Assembly (NCBI GenBank): GCA_000697475.1
Contig: JNEU01001054.1
Span: 117,197-181,196 of the forward strand
Source of the DNA: Lichtheimia corymbifera B2541
Taxonomy: Eukaryota; Mucoromycota; Mucoromycetes; Mucorales; Lichtheimiaceae
DNA: 64,000 bases
Reading direction: 5' to 3'
The notes under the pieces are model-generated. The model was not told where the DNA came from. It saw only the letters and a list, made by a program, of their open reading frames with translations, and searched no databases. Shown one piece after another: positions 11,154 through 24,717 of this stretch (the first letter of the stretch is position 1; the number at the start of each line of letters is the position of its first letter). The translations under genes and the position numbers were made by a program.

Positions 11154-13561
11154 TGTTGGGAGCAAGCGACGAGAAAGCTGGAGTGAAGAACATTTTTTTT
11201 TCAGTCGGCAGAGCGATTGATCGAACTAAATCTCTTTCTTGCACGGGCCCAAGCCTCCGCTCCGACACCAAGAATCGGATTGGATACGATCCTGATGAAG
11301 ATCCTACTTGTGTCACTCACTTAATATGACTACTCATATTCAATAGTTGTCAAGTTGTTGTCATCAATAAACGATAATATTCTTATGTGAAAACATTTTA
11401 CTGAGTGAATGCCGCCTTAAATTGACCACACACATCGGCCGGGGATAAAAAAAGAGCTTTGTTACGGAAGAATGAAATGACGATGATGGGGTTACCCCAA
11501 TTGTCAGCCATGTCCGCTGCAACGCCGCCTATTTACCAAAACGTCGTCTATTGCTTTTATGCTGGGTTGACTTTTGACTCACAGCTTGGCATCGGTCAAG
11601 TATACATGTGCACCAAATCTTGTGCGTCGCCTCCCTGTTGACCACCCCATTCGAGGAGTACTTTAAAGGAATCCCTTCTCCCCGCTTATCTGACACATTG
11701 CATATACGCCAATTACTCTATGTTACTCGACATGATGTTGTTGGGTGCTACTGCTGGGTAGCATGCATGGATAGACCTGTACGATCATTTTTTTGTTACC
11801 AATGGCTTTCCCACAGCTGTTGATCCTTACATAAAGTGGCACCTTCTACGCCGCAACAATGCTATTCTCGATCTTCTCAAGGGGTTTTTGTACGCCAAAT
11901 CATATATACATATCACCACAACAAATTCTTTTATTTGGCCCAGGCCCTTCCTTGCAAGGGATGCTGACCGACCGATAATGAATTATGCCAATCCTGCCGG
12001 TTGCAGTTTCCCAAAGTATAACGCATACCCCTTTTGCAGATGGGACAAATGGAAGTCCAAAGGGCCTATGTTGACCTAAAACTCCCTCTCTACGCGGTTC
12101 TCCTTGTTTCTAAAATGATCCATCATACATCGCCACCGCACCCTTGTTTTGTCTGTGAGAATCTAATCGCTTATTGGAGTTTTCGGTGCAAGCAACAATG
12201 ACACACATATCATATGCATGCTATGTACGTGGTATCAACAATGAGCCCATCATTACTACTAGTAACATCATCATCCACTCATACTACCTCAAATTCATAA
12301 CCCCCAAGGGCATCTAATATGCATCCTTCGAAAGAGAAGAAGAATCCCTGTATGTCTTGGCAAGCGATCTGACTAACCTTTTTATCGCTTAGTAACTAGG
12401 AGTATGATGTAGAGTCATCTTCATCCATAATAGTGATGATTATCCGGCACTAAAATGTCGATGATTATATGTATGCATGCTGTTCCATTGTTCTTTTTTG
12501 GTATCGTTTTTGTTTCAATGGGATCCAGGGCGCTCATAGTGGAATGAGTGTATTATGATGGTATAGCAACCATTCAAAGATGAGCCATTGAAGGTTTGTC
12601 AAAGGCAGTTTTATGTCAATTTGTGTTGGAACGCAAATAGGTTGGATGACACTTTTCTCACCAAAACCTTATACGTACAAATCCGCGATAAGGAGTAGTC
12701 ATTCAGCAAAACGATAGCAAGTGATCCATTGCTGGATAAAAGAGTAGGGATCGTTGCAAGTAGAATATGCAGTTGTTGTTGTCATCATCATGATACATCC
12801 ATCGCGTGTAGTAGTAACCGGGGAGGATGAGTTCAACGTGGTGGTGTAGTAATCAAGACCTATTTTTGACAATGGGGAGATAATTCGAGTTACAAACAAA
12901 GCTGCTTCATATCCAGTCTATTTTTCCAGAAAGCGGTAAAAGCAATATGCAAGTAAGTTTCTATGGAACATTGGCTGCATAGATGGGAGATGGGGGAGAG
13001 CTTTGGGCGGTGGTGATGGTGGGGAGCATTTCAACAAAACAGGAAGGGGCACGCGGTGTCAGGAGCACTCGCATGGAGACCTTTTATTCGCCAGCTGCAA
13101 AGCGGCGTGATGAGATATTGGGCGAATGGGTGTTGGGAACCCGGATCCCGAGAACGAGGAGACTCAAAAAAATCCAAGTAGTCGTCGTTTGTCGTTGCCA
13201 TTATGCAGAACAACCAATGCGATCCCAAAACATGCATCTTTTTCCAAGATAGATTCCACATCAGGTATCCATCCAGACTTTGTGCAAAGTCTTTTGGGGG
13301 GTTTATTATTGTAAAGAAGGGGGGCAATTGGGAATAAGGGAGATAGCATTCATGGATGTCGTCCTTTGAAGAAATGTCGTGCGTGAATGCCGGTGCTTTG
13401 TTAATCCGATGTAAAACCTTTTTGTTTTTTTGCCCTTTTTTATATATAAAAGCCAGCCATATCCGCTTTGTCAGGAGCATCATCACCATCAACGTCTTTT
13501 CTCTTTCTCTACTTTTTATTATTTCTTTTGTAATACCTGGAATACTACTACACGTATCAAC
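11154..13561. other. 2.4-kb intergenic region, promoters of ADE4 and the Nudix gene
   Basis: No gene recognised. A TGACTC hexamer lies at 11574, about 420 bp upstream of ADE4; in yeast this is the core of Gcn4/Bas1 sites in purine genes, but its role here is only a guess. A TATATATAAAAG box at 13441-13452 lies about 110 bp before the Nudix start. Homopolymer C/T and G-rich runs occur but no repeats of the 5.6-kb element were seen. Confidence 0.45.
13441..13452 (+). promoter_or_regulatory. TATA box of the Nudix gene
   Basis: TATATATAAAAG followed by a pyrimidine-rich leader (CTTTTCTCTTTCTCTAC) and then the ATG at 13562. Spacing and context fit a core promoter. Assigned from motif only. Confidence 0.5.
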
Positions 13562-14107
13562 ATGTTGACCGCAAGCAATCCCCGACCCACAGGCTTTCCA
13601 ATGGCTGAAAGCAACCCTCCAATGGCTGAGAAACCAAAAAAGAAAAAGCCTATTCGACAAGCAGTAGGCGTTGTTGTTGGAGATCCTGCTACTGGAAGAA
13701 TCCTCATGTTGACAAGTCGTAAGCGTCAAGGTGCCTTGGTACTTCCTCGAGGTGAACGTGCTGAAGGCGAAGAAGCTGATGCCGCTGCTCTACGAGTTCT
13801 TCAAGAAGAAGGATCCATTCAGGCAACAGGCGTCTTGAATCGCTTGGGAACCTACATTGAAGCCAACAAGCGCGGCAAGACAATTGCCCATCATTGGATG
13901 TATGAAATTCCATATACACGTACCACTATCATTACCAAAAGGCCACCATTGCCAACATCATCAGCAGCATCACAAGGAGAAGATGAAGAGAACAATGAAC
14001 GTACACGCGTCTGGGTAACATTTGAGCAAGCATTACAAGCTACCATGGATCGACCCATGTCTCGTCTTGCACTTACAAATAGTTCTTTTGCAAAGCATCG
14101 CCAGTAA
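13562..14107 (+). CDS. Nudix hydrolase, diphosphoinositol polyphosphate phosphohydrolase-like
   Basis: Single exon, 181 residues from the ATG at 13562 (MLTASNPRPTG). The fold resembles DIPP/Aps1/Ddp1 enzymes, which cleave diphosphoinositol polyphosphates and diadenosine polyphosphates: RQAVGVVVGDPATGRILML, then LVLPRGERAEGEE, then AHHWMYEI near the substrate region. The Nudix helix is GERAEGEEADAAALRVLQEEGSI. Against the consensus G-x5-E-x7-RE-U-x-EE-x-GU it keeps G, the first E and the central EE pair, but has Val where the Glu after Arg is expected and Ser for the late Gly. Metal-binding glutamates are mostly retained, so it may be active, but specificity is uncertain. Confidence 0.82.
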   Translation: MLTASNPRPTGFPMAESNPPMAEKPKKKKPIRQAVGVVVGDPATGRILMLTSRKRQGALVLPRGERAEGEEADAAALRVLQEEGSIQATGVLNRLGTYIEANKRGKTIAHHWMYEIPYTRTTIITKRPPLPTSSAASQGEDEENNERTRVWVTFEQALQATMDRPMSRLALTNSSFAKHRQ

Positions 14108-14639
14108 AGAAGCATTTGCCGTAATGTTTGTTGTACATGAATGCAGTGTGATTGTTTAGATTGTGCGTGCATCTCTCTCACACTCAATTGTAACGCATTT
14201 TGAGTATCATTGCATAAAGCATCGTTCTAACATTGACCCGTTTTGGTAAGGCTCAATTCAATACCTTGCATCTGTTGATGATGATATGATCATGCTTCAC
14301 AACACGCAAGGAGACGTTTGATGTGTTGATCTCTCCACAATGAACCCCAAGCAAGGTACATTTCGCCTTTTGGATAAGCCCACGTGATTTGACAATGATG
14401 AACATGGAACAAAGGCACATTGGATGTTGCTCTCCAGATTAATCAAAAGCAATTGGTTGCATCAGCTGACTCCCGGATATGGATACTAGCTCACCCACAC
14501 ACTCTCTGTATGCATCAATCAAAAGCCTTAACGTAAGGGGTGCACTTATTGCAATTTATATTGGGCATGGTATAATTGTAAACAATGATATCGTACATGA
14601 TACGGGGTTGATTGATTATCCTACATAGCACCTTGGAAC
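14108..14639. other. Intergenic region between convergent genes
   Basis: Contains the 3' ends of the Nudix gene and the minus-strand J-protein gene. No other feature recognised. Confidence 0.5.
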
Positions 14640-15110
14640 TCAAGACTTTCGCCATTGACGATAATCGGCTACATTGCCATTGAAGCGTTGTTGCTGTTGT
14701 TCTTGTTCCCATGACGACGATCGGTAGTGGTGCAATGGATTGGGGTGATGGCGAGGATCATGACCAGCATAAGCAACAATACCCACTACGAGTACCAGAC
14801 CCGTCAAGAGAGTATAACGTGTCCACTGTTGTTGGTCTTCAAGAGGTGATTCCTGCGGTTTACGTGCATGTTCTTGCCATGCAGTTCTTTCCTGGTAAGA
14901 GGGTGATGATGTATATGCTTGTTTTCCAGTCAATCGCTGATATGCAGCAGTGATGTCCCGAATATCAGGACCTTGTTGACTATTCATGGAGCGTGCCACA
15001 TCCGGATGATGTCGTTTACAAAGCTCAAGGTATCGTCGACGTATTTCTTGTTTCGATGCTGTACGTGCTACTCCTAACAATTGTTGGTCTTTTAGCCGAG
15101 ATACCGACAT
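14640..15110 (-). CDS. Short J-domain protein with C-terminal membrane segment
   Basis: Single-exon gene, 156 residues, first ATG at 15110. The J-domain is at the very N-terminus (about 5-62), with HPD at 35-37 in CKRHHPDVARS. A linker leads to a hydrophobic segment YTLLTGLVLVVGIVAYAG near 97-114 and a His/Gln-rich tail. No clear mitochondrial presequence, so the membrane it inserts into is unknown. It is divergent from fumarase, 208 bp between start codons, so the two probably share a promoter region. It has the same architecture as the protein at 4507-5172, but the sequences are only distantly similar outside the J-domain. Confidence 0.8.
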   Translation of the reverse strand: MSVSRLKDQQLLGVARTASKQEIRRRYLELCKRHHPDVARSMNSQQGPDIRDITAAYQRLTGKQAYTSSPSYQERTAWQEHARKPQESPLEDQQQWTRYTLLTGLVLVVGIVAYAGHDPRHHPNPLHHYRSSSWEQEQQQQRFNGNVADYRQWRKS

Positions 15111-15318
15111 GCTGGATGTTGTGTGTGGAAAAAGGGAAAAAGAGAAACATTCAACAACACTCAACGGCAATTCGGTGAGTGAAACCCAAATTTGCAGGTG
15201 AGTGTGTGTGAGTGGGCGTGTGGAAAAGGCACATGCATGAACGACGCTTATAAAATTATCATCCCATGGGAATCGTCAGGTTTCGCCCTTCCTCTTTCCT
15301 CTTTTCTTCTCTTTAACA

Positions 15319-17204
<1,886 letters not shown>

Positions 17205-17335
17205 TAAAAGTGGATGGATGATTTGCCGGCAGCTTCTAGGACTTTCTATAATGTCATTGATTGGGTGTGTGCGGAGCATGAGGTCAATGCCTGCACAAAG
17301 TGATACCACTCTTACTCCTCTTCCCAAATTTAAAC

Positions 17336-18207
17336 ATGCCACATACACCTCACGACAACAATAGCAACGGTCCTCAATCCGAACTGGACATGATTGAACA
17401 CGCAATGAACAGCATGATGCAGGGTGTCTTTTCTACAATGTTCCGCTCTTTCATGGAGCCTGTTATCTTTGAAACAAACCGCATTCAACAGCTTCCTGAA
17501 AACACTCAAGCAGGGATCGCCAGTGACGACTTTGACGGCAGTGATTTCAGACGTTTAGCCAACAAGTCTCGACAACAACGTGGTCTTCCAGAGATTCCTG
17601 ATAACCAGCCAACACAACAACAGCATGATATGATTCCAGCACAACCACCTAGTCTATTGGGCATGATGATGGGTGAACAACAACCAACCTCTTCAAGTGG
17701 GACCCTATTGGACCTGTTATTACCGGATCATGATCGTTTCTTTAACCGAAGCGTTCAAGCTATGGACATGTTTCCTCGTGAAGATGAAGTTGGAGGCCCA
17801 CACCAGACAAGCAATGTAAGTTAAAGAGAATGGGCACGGTTCAGGATGGTGGATGCTAATGCATGGTTTATACATACCAGTGGTCATTTTCTAGTTCTTC
17901 ACAACGTCGAGTACTGAGACCTGACGGCACTGAGGAATCCTATGTTACAAGTACCAAGAACGGTGTCACTGAAACCATCAAGCGTATCAAGCATCCCGAT
18001 GGCACAGTCGAAGAAACTCGCGAAAGTGGCACGCACAATAATGGAATACAACAATCTCATCCATCTTTATTGATCACCAACCAATCCAGCCCTATCGAAC
18101 AGCAACAACTACCACCACCCATCCAACCTAGAAATCCTCAGCAGCAGCAGCAACAAGATGGTGAAGGAGGCCCCTTGTTCAAAATGTGGAAACGAATTTT
18201 TGGTTGA
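17336..18207 (+). CDS. HAX1-like protein
   Basis: Exons 17336-17815 and 17881-18207, 268 residues. The N-terminal half is Met/Phe-rich and helical (MIEHAMNSMMQGVFSTMFRSF), followed by Gln/Pro-rich sequence. The C-terminal half has the HAX1-like block RRVLRPDGTEESYVTSTKNG and TETIKRIKHPDGTVEETRE, with the repeated PDGT pattern, and ends in a short basic helix KMWKRIFG. Animal HAX1 is a mitochondrial intermembrane-space protein that works with the CLPB disaggregase; that role here is inference. Only 131 bp separate it from the fumarase stop codon. Confidence 0.65.
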
Positions 18208-18430
18208 GCAAACGTACAATGTACATGAACATAGAAACCATCATCATCATCATCATCACCAGTAATAAAAGCATCTCTTTATGACCACATCTTAAAAAAC
18301 AACAGCAGCACCATCATTATCCACACTCCTTTTCCGCCCATTCTCACTAATCCCCATATCCATCGTAAAAAGCTATTGGGTACAGATAAAACATATATTA
18401 TCTTTTACTTGAGTATCATCGTATTGTTGA

Positions 18431-20324
18431 TCATTTGGGAGAGGCTGATGCCTTTTCGTCGGGCTTTTGAGCAGCATCGGTACCCTTTTGCGTAGTATCT
18501 GCATAATTTGAAAATGATCAGTTTCCCCTTGTCAATATGGTACCCTCTTGTAAAAACCTTACCTTTCCGTTCCGATCCTTCATCCACGTCAATCAAATCA
18601 TCATCATCCGAGTCGTCCTCATCACGAATCACATATGATCGTCGTTCTTCAGCACGAGTTTCAGACTTTTCAGTGGGCTTGGTGGTCTCAGGGGCAGTCA
18701 ATACAACGCTATCACCTGGAATGTTGTCAGTGATCATGCTGTGCTCTCGCTACAAGTTTACCCATATACCTTCAGATCCTGTGTCTGCAGCAGCGCTATG
18801 TTGTACAGCAGGTGATGGTGTTCTTCTTGGAGGCATTTGGGGGGCTTGCTCGTTGTTGTTATTTCCTATAAAATGTGGTTAATAAACACTACTTATATAC
18901 AACATGAGAGTTTGCTTACGTGTATTAGATTCCCAGAATTGGTCATCACCAGCCAAGCGCCGTGCTAATTCCTCGTCCGCGCGAATTTGGGCATCGATTG
19001 TGTCGTTACCTCCTTGACGTTGGTATGGTGGGTTGACATGGATAACACCTGGCTGTTGTTGTTGCTGTGATCGTGCCGTTTGTGCATAGACATCATTATC
19101 AGAAAGATGCAAAGCTGAGACGTCACCCGCTAATAAATCATCGCCATCATCGCTGGGTAGACCTCTATTTGATGCATTGTATAATGTTAGATGTCTATAG
19201 AGGATGCTCGTTATAAGGAAACGTACCTGTATTGAGCATTGGTGGTTGGCATCGAAGTGCCTTGGTTGGGACTACCGCCATTATTGGCACGGCTGGCTTT
19301 GAACTGGTTGTAGAGATCCATCACCTTTTTCTTGGCAGCTACCAACACGTACGTATGGCATATCAACAATCCAAAATCCATCATTCACATCGATAGCAAC
19401 AACAACAACATACCATTTCCAGCTTCCACGACTCTTTCCTTGATAATTGGCAAATCCTCTAAGATACCATAGCATGTATTAAGACGACATCCCCAATACC
19501 ATGCGTCCTTTGTTTCATTTTACCTTGGAAGTTAAAGAGAGGTTGATCGTCTTCAGCTTGTTGTTGTTGACCTGTATTGATTGGTGAGATGAGCGAGAAT
19601 TAGCTCTAAATCATGCAATGTTGCACATGGCTAGGACGGATCATTACGTACGTTGATACCGCTGTGCTCGTACACGTTCATCCTCCAAAGCCAATTGCCT
19701 CGCATATGCCTCATCCATTTGCATCTGCTCTTCAACAGTACGAGGTTCTTGTGGTTGCTGCTGCTGTTGTTGTTGTTGTTGTTGCCAGTAACCATAAGGA
19801 GCTTGGGTTTGGGCTTCAGTTTGTGTAGGTCTTGGAGGCATGGGTGGTGCAGGTACGTCGTCAGCTGTTGCCGTTGGCTCTGTTGCACGTTGTTGTGGGC
19901 GTGGTGGTTCTTCAGGTTTGTAGTTGGGATCAGACATGCCGAGAAGCACTTCGAACGACCTTTCCATCTGACCACCTTGACTAGCGAGAATGGCTTCAAT
20001 AACCTCCACATCGATGTCAGGAAAAGCTTCCTTCAATGTACGCACAGGCTCAGAAAGCTGCTGTTCTTGTTGTTGTTGTTGTTGTTGTTGCTGCTGCTGT
20101 GGAGACTGCTGTTGTGCAGATTCCTCTTGGGTTGTTTCTTGTTGCTGTTGAGTAGAGGGCGATTCAGGACTGGTGGCAGGATTGGATTCATTTACACTTG
20201 TAGCAGGAGGACTGGCTGCAGATGAGGTGACAGGACTCTCCTTGGTGCTATCTTGTAAAGGAGACGACGACTCGTGTTGTGGGGACTTGGTAGACTCTTG
20301 GTCCTTTTGTTTTTGTTCTTCCAT
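18431..20324 (-). CDS. CUE-domain ubiquitin-binding protein, Cue5-like
   Basis: Eight exons: 20324-19652, 19571-19524, 19458-19414, 19338-19227, 19164-18920, 18865-18770, 18715-18563, 18498-18431; 479 residues. After a Ser/Gln-rich disordered start and an 11-Gln run, a CUE domain lies at 92-135, with the diagnostic FP at 101-102 and the LL of VLLGMSDP. This most resembles yeast Cue5, an adaptor bringing ubiquitinated cargo to Atg8 for autophagy. Two similar short acidic helices, DEAYARQLALEDE (204-216) and DEELARRLAGDD (356-367), look like additional ubiquitin-binding (MIU-type) helices. The C-terminal third is acidic, including DEDDSDDDDLIDVD. An Atg8-binding motif cannot be assigned with confidence. 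Confidence 0.85.
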
Positions 20325-20612
20325 AGAGAGACTTTGTAGTAGAGAGGGAACAAAGAGAAGCAGGCAATAAAAGGCGGGACAATAACAATTCACATAGCGC
20401 ACTTTATGCGTCCACACATGGCCTTATCACACACATGTCGTTGGCTGTATGCCAAGATGCATCCTCTTCACATGCCAAGAATTCGTTCATCGATAACTAA
20501 GGAAATGATATATAGGCATCTTTATATTGAAACGTACAAGTAGGTAAAAGGACAAAGCAGCGTGGAGGTATGGTGAAGAAGAAGAAAAGTAGCGAGGATG
20601 ATGGGGGGGTGT

Positions 20613-21624
20613 TTATATGACAATAACGAGTACCAGTAGAATAATGAGGACGATGATCAAACAACATATACAATATCCGGATTTTGACTCTATATAACAT
20701 TCACATGAATACACCATCGTGTCATTTTCCTCTTCCCTAAGCCATACCTTCTTCCTTCTTCAAGATGTAAGTTACCCGGTTCATAGCTCGTTTCAATCTG
20801 CCCTGAGAGCGGTCAACGTGATCGCCAAGATCATCCAAGATCCTAATAAAACCTCACTTGTTAGCTTTCAAATGCTTATAATCCATCATCACCGCCAAGA
20901 CTCACATAGCTTGATCCTCCAACTCAGTGTTCAATGTTCCGGCGATTTCTTTGAGATTGACCAATGTACCCGACATGCTATCCAAGTGTGTATCTTGTTC
21001 TTGCATCATGACCTAAATAAAACACATCCTTTATGAATACCTTAACCCTTATGTATGAAAAAAGAGTGCTCTCTCTCTCACCATTTGTTGCTGATTTTCG
21101 TCCTCAAGCATATGGTCGTTGTGATGGCGAGAATTGGACGCTTCACCTGATGATCCCTATACAAAAATGAACACCTTGTACCCTTATCCTGCTCATATCT
21201 CCCTTACATTGTCAAAATGCTGCCATTGCTTGGCTGGAGGATTCGCCATAGTATTACGGATACTTTGTATCTTGTTGCGTGCTTGAGTCAAAAACGAACG
21301 ACGAGAGTTGAGATCGGCTGCTGTCAGGTTGAATTTGGAGGGATTGGCTTGGGATACTGAGAAGGCTTCATCCAAATCGTCTAGATCCTGTTCAATGGCT
21401 TCGAGTGACGAATTCAACTCATCTGCCGTCCATAGCAATTCCTGGTTCTTTGGGGAGGACACTGTCTGCTGAATCCGTTTCCAAGAGTCGAACAATGACG
21501 ACGCATTCTCAAGTGCATCTTCCACTTGGCTAGTGCATTAACTATGTTAGATAGCTGTTGATATGATAAAATAAAGACGTAGATATGCTTACTGCTTCAC
21601 CAAAAGAAAAGGGTCATCCTCCAT
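20613..21624 (-). CDS. Syntaxin-6/Tlg1-type Qc-SNARE
   Basis: Membrane fusion SNARE of trans-Golgi/endosome traffic. Six exons: 21624-21593, 21529-21208, 21156-21082, 21012-20906, 20842-20748, 20689-20613; 235 residues. The N-terminus MEDDPFLLVK matches the syntaxin-6 N-terminal domain start (MEDPFFVVK-like), and residues 11-105 form the three-helix domain. The SNARE motif spans about 144-205, with the zero-layer Gln at 177 in TELEDQAMILDD. The last exon supplies the tail anchor GYCICCLIIVLIILLVLVIV, with palmitoylation-type cysteines. Without this final 77-bp exon the protein would have no anchor, so the 58-bp last intron matters for the model. Confidence 0.93.
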
Positions 21625-24600
21625 GCTGTGTCGAAAAGGGAAAAGATGTATTTGAACCCTGCTCCTCCTCCGATAAACTGCATGGCAGCAGTATCAAGCT
21701 GAGCATCAACATTGGCATGAATAAAAGACTCCTCAATACGTTCCTAGAATATATAAAAGGGTTTATTGACTCAATACATTCATTCGAGATGATGCACTGC
21801 CAATAGAAAATTCATGCAGCGTACAACGTGGTATTGAGTGGCGAATTCATACCACGCATTGGATACGATGAACTGCTGTTGGAGTGTACTAAGATCATTC
21901 CCTCCATTTAAAACCAATACATGCATGTGTGTGTGCCATGATCCGTTAATATCCATGTAGCAGGATGCAAGTGATGTGCATAGCCAATCGAATGCTGTTC
22001 GCCTTGTTGTACTGGTTACTTTGGCTAGCAACGGTCGTATGGCAACAGTGAGGTATATCTAACTTGTGTAGTTCGCTTGATTCAAATCGCGCAATTGGTA
22101 TAGAGAGCTAGCCAGTTACCAACGCATAATGCCCATGAAGGTATAATGCATGCGCACATGATTCTTAGTTTCTATGCAAATGTCACGTTTACCTTTGAGA
22201 AAAATACCTTTTCGCACTTGAAAACGCTAATAGAGCCATGATTGTATGTCTGTTTTTTGCCGTCATTCAGTGACCTTGTTATGAACGTTGCACATACAAT
22301 ATAGGATCCAACGACATTCAACTAATGACGTTCCTCGTATACTATGTACTGCTATCCATTATATTCTTGTGATTACTGATTACACGACATAATGCAATCA
22401 CTTGGCGGATAAACCAAAGGGTGTCTGGTTTCGCCATACGTTATCCAAATGTCAAAACGGTGGCCATCCCCGGCATTGTATCACATTGCACCATTGCTAC
22501 CCACGCTACAACTATGCTGACTGCTGGGATAATGCACCAAACAGGAAAGGAAAAGAAACCTGAGTTGGCAGCTTGAGTACCATTCTAGCTGCACCACCCA
22601 GGTTATGTCGCATTATATTGGTAGCACGTTGAGAAAGTATCCCAGCATAGAATATTGGCTGTGCCACACTAAAATCGCTTGTGTTTATTCAAGTCAAGTG
22701 AAGAATGAGCAAGCGGAAATAATGAAGACTATCTTTATCCTAAACAATAAACCATGCAGCAGCAACATCATTACCATACAAAGAAGATAAACAAACAAAG
22801 GTGCACTGGCCCATTCGTACCATCTCTGTGGATCAGCTTTCAGGGGCAACTTCCTGCCACAAACAGCAACTTGAAGAAAACAGCAGAAGCTTGCTTTTTG
22901 GGCGCTTTGCGTTACATTCATTTGTGAAGCTGCCCGACCCATGAGAAGCTCAGCAGCAAAAGGAAAGCGAGCTATTATGTCGGCAAAAGAGAAAGTAGGA
23001 TTCTTAGATTGATATTATCAAGAGACGAGACTTGCTGAACGTAGACAAAGTTGCCCAACATGGCACCATGGGCTTAACCAGATAGGTGACACCAAATTCA
23101 AATGACGGTTACGAAAGATGACTGGAGCGTGGGTACAAAGCGTACAGGGCGTTTGATCTTTCCCAACAGAGAAGGCTGTTTTTGATTGAAATCGGCGATT
23201 GAGAATACCAAAATGTCACTCCTCCTGCCCTTGTCTCTTTCTACGCCGAATCGGGTCTCTAGTATAAGAAATATAGGCCCCCTCCCAGGCTTCTCACATG
23301 CTATCTACTGCTAGTATCATCTTGCTGTTGTTCTGAGCACAAGTCCTTCTTTGACGCTGTGATGAATGTTGTAGGGCAAAGCAAGCGCTTATCAAAAATG
23401 ATAAGGATAAAGGCTGAGAAAAGGCATAACCCATCCAAAATAGTACAAAACCCCTCACAAGCATGGCCAGCACCATGTTGCATATCTAGGACCCTCATTC
23501 ATAACACAGCCCAGATTTTTGGGTTATGAGTTTTGATACTCTCACGATCGTCATCCATAGCCTAGGAAGTAAGTCGTGCGAGTGGCAAGCATAAAAAAAA
23601 TAAGATGCCACATTTTCTTGTGTCATGTGTTAAACTGAGATGACATATGACATCGACATGTATTTGATACAAGTCCGTGTAGGTCGATACAACGATAAGG
23701 TATGTATGGCTCTATGTACAATTGAGACACTTTGTTGATGCGAGTGGTGGTGATTAGCATAAAACTGTCAACAAGCTGTCATAATCAAGTGGCGTTCGGA
23801 TAAATAAAAAGCACGTTGCGATTACCTATATGGAGGGAAGATTTACAAAGCTTAAGTCATCTCAGGCACAAGGTGGCTCTGCAAGTCATATACACGAGGA
23901 ATTAGTGGTTACTTTGGGATGACACAGACCAACCCTTTTTACGCGCGCACAAATTGCCCGAGGAATAGAAAGAAGAGGGGAAGGGGTGAACGTTAACTAT
24001 ATCAGGAACGCCTGTGTAATGCACTACAAATGGCCGATGATCTTTTCCCATCGTCTTGTGTTATGTATGAAGCGAAGGGAGTTGTGGATAAGAAAAGTGG
24101 GAAATGAAGGATACCCACGCAAGGATGGATGTCATCTTGGCTACAAAGTTGGGAGTGGTTAGGTTGTTTAGTCGTGGAAAAAGTGCAAAGTGTACTAGGT
24201 CAGTTGATCATGCAGCAGCGGTAGCAGCAGCAGCCCCATAGCCACATTATGCTCAGGCTGACTAAAAAGGGATTCGCTTCAGATGGTCAAAGCGTTGATC
24301 CTCCGACACCCACGCTGATAATGAGGATATGGTTTCCATGACATGGTATTTTGACATGTGCACCGTGTGAGAGTACATGTTGAAACAAATAATCAGCATA
24401 TGCGTGTTTATTATTGTGATGGGCAGTATAGATTTATAATAACATGATTTACGATTGAATATTGTGATGAGATGAGTCCTTTTCGTGAGTGTTATCCGCG
24501 TGATCACGATCGAGATGTCACTTTTGGCGCTTGATGCTAGGTCACGCGTTGCACAGCTGACTCTTGTCATAAAAAGGGCTCATTCGCATTGGGGTCGTAC

Positions 24601-24717
24601 TTATTTCCCGTTCTTCCTCCCAGTTCTGTTCAGAAACGATATTTTTACATGCCAAACACTTGTCTTTGACGTTTAAAAAAACTCTACAGCATTCCACCAT
24701 TCCATTGACTTTTTCGC
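21625..24717. other. 3.1-kb region without a confirmed gene
   Basis: Mostly non-coding. The only stretch with coding character is on the minus strand at 21,780-22,050 and is listed separately. A further minus-strand frame at 22,694-22,942 has no splice or family support. A short TATAAGAAATATAGG box near 23,261 stands alone. Confidence 0.45.
21780..22055 (-). CDS. Possible last coding exon of an unknown gene
   Basis: A minus-strand frame opens after an AAGTTAG acceptor near 22,062 and stays open for about 90 codons to a TGA at 21,780-21,782. Composition looks protein-like: RPLLAKVTSTTRRTAFDWL, then CYMDINGSW, then LVLNGGNDLSTLQQQFIV. An upstream minus-strand ATG (MALLAFSSAK) followed by a GTATTT donor near 22,240 could be an earlier exon, but I could not join the two in frame. 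Family not recognised. The syntaxin gene starts 156 bp downstream on the same strand. Confidence 0.35.
   Translation of the reverse strand, partial: YLTVAIRPLLAKVTSTTRRTAFDWLCTSLASCYMDINGSWHTHMHVLVLNGGNDLSTLQQQFIVSNAWYEFATQYHVVRCMNFLLAVHHLE

Noticed and set aside
12983..13314. Plus-strand frames upstream of the Nudix gene
   Set aside because: Skewed G-rich composition, overlapping frames without splice support, and location in the promoter region.
13031..13729. 232-codon minus-strand open frame over the Nudix promoter and 5' part
   Set aside because: It overlaps a recognised gene, has His/Leu-rich composition from the antisense of a T/C-rich leader, and shows no domain.
19653..20225. 190-codon plus-strand frame rich in leucine over the CUE gene
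   Set aside because: It is the antisense of the poly-glutamine coding runs (CTG/TTG reading), and the minus-strand CUE gene explains the sequence.
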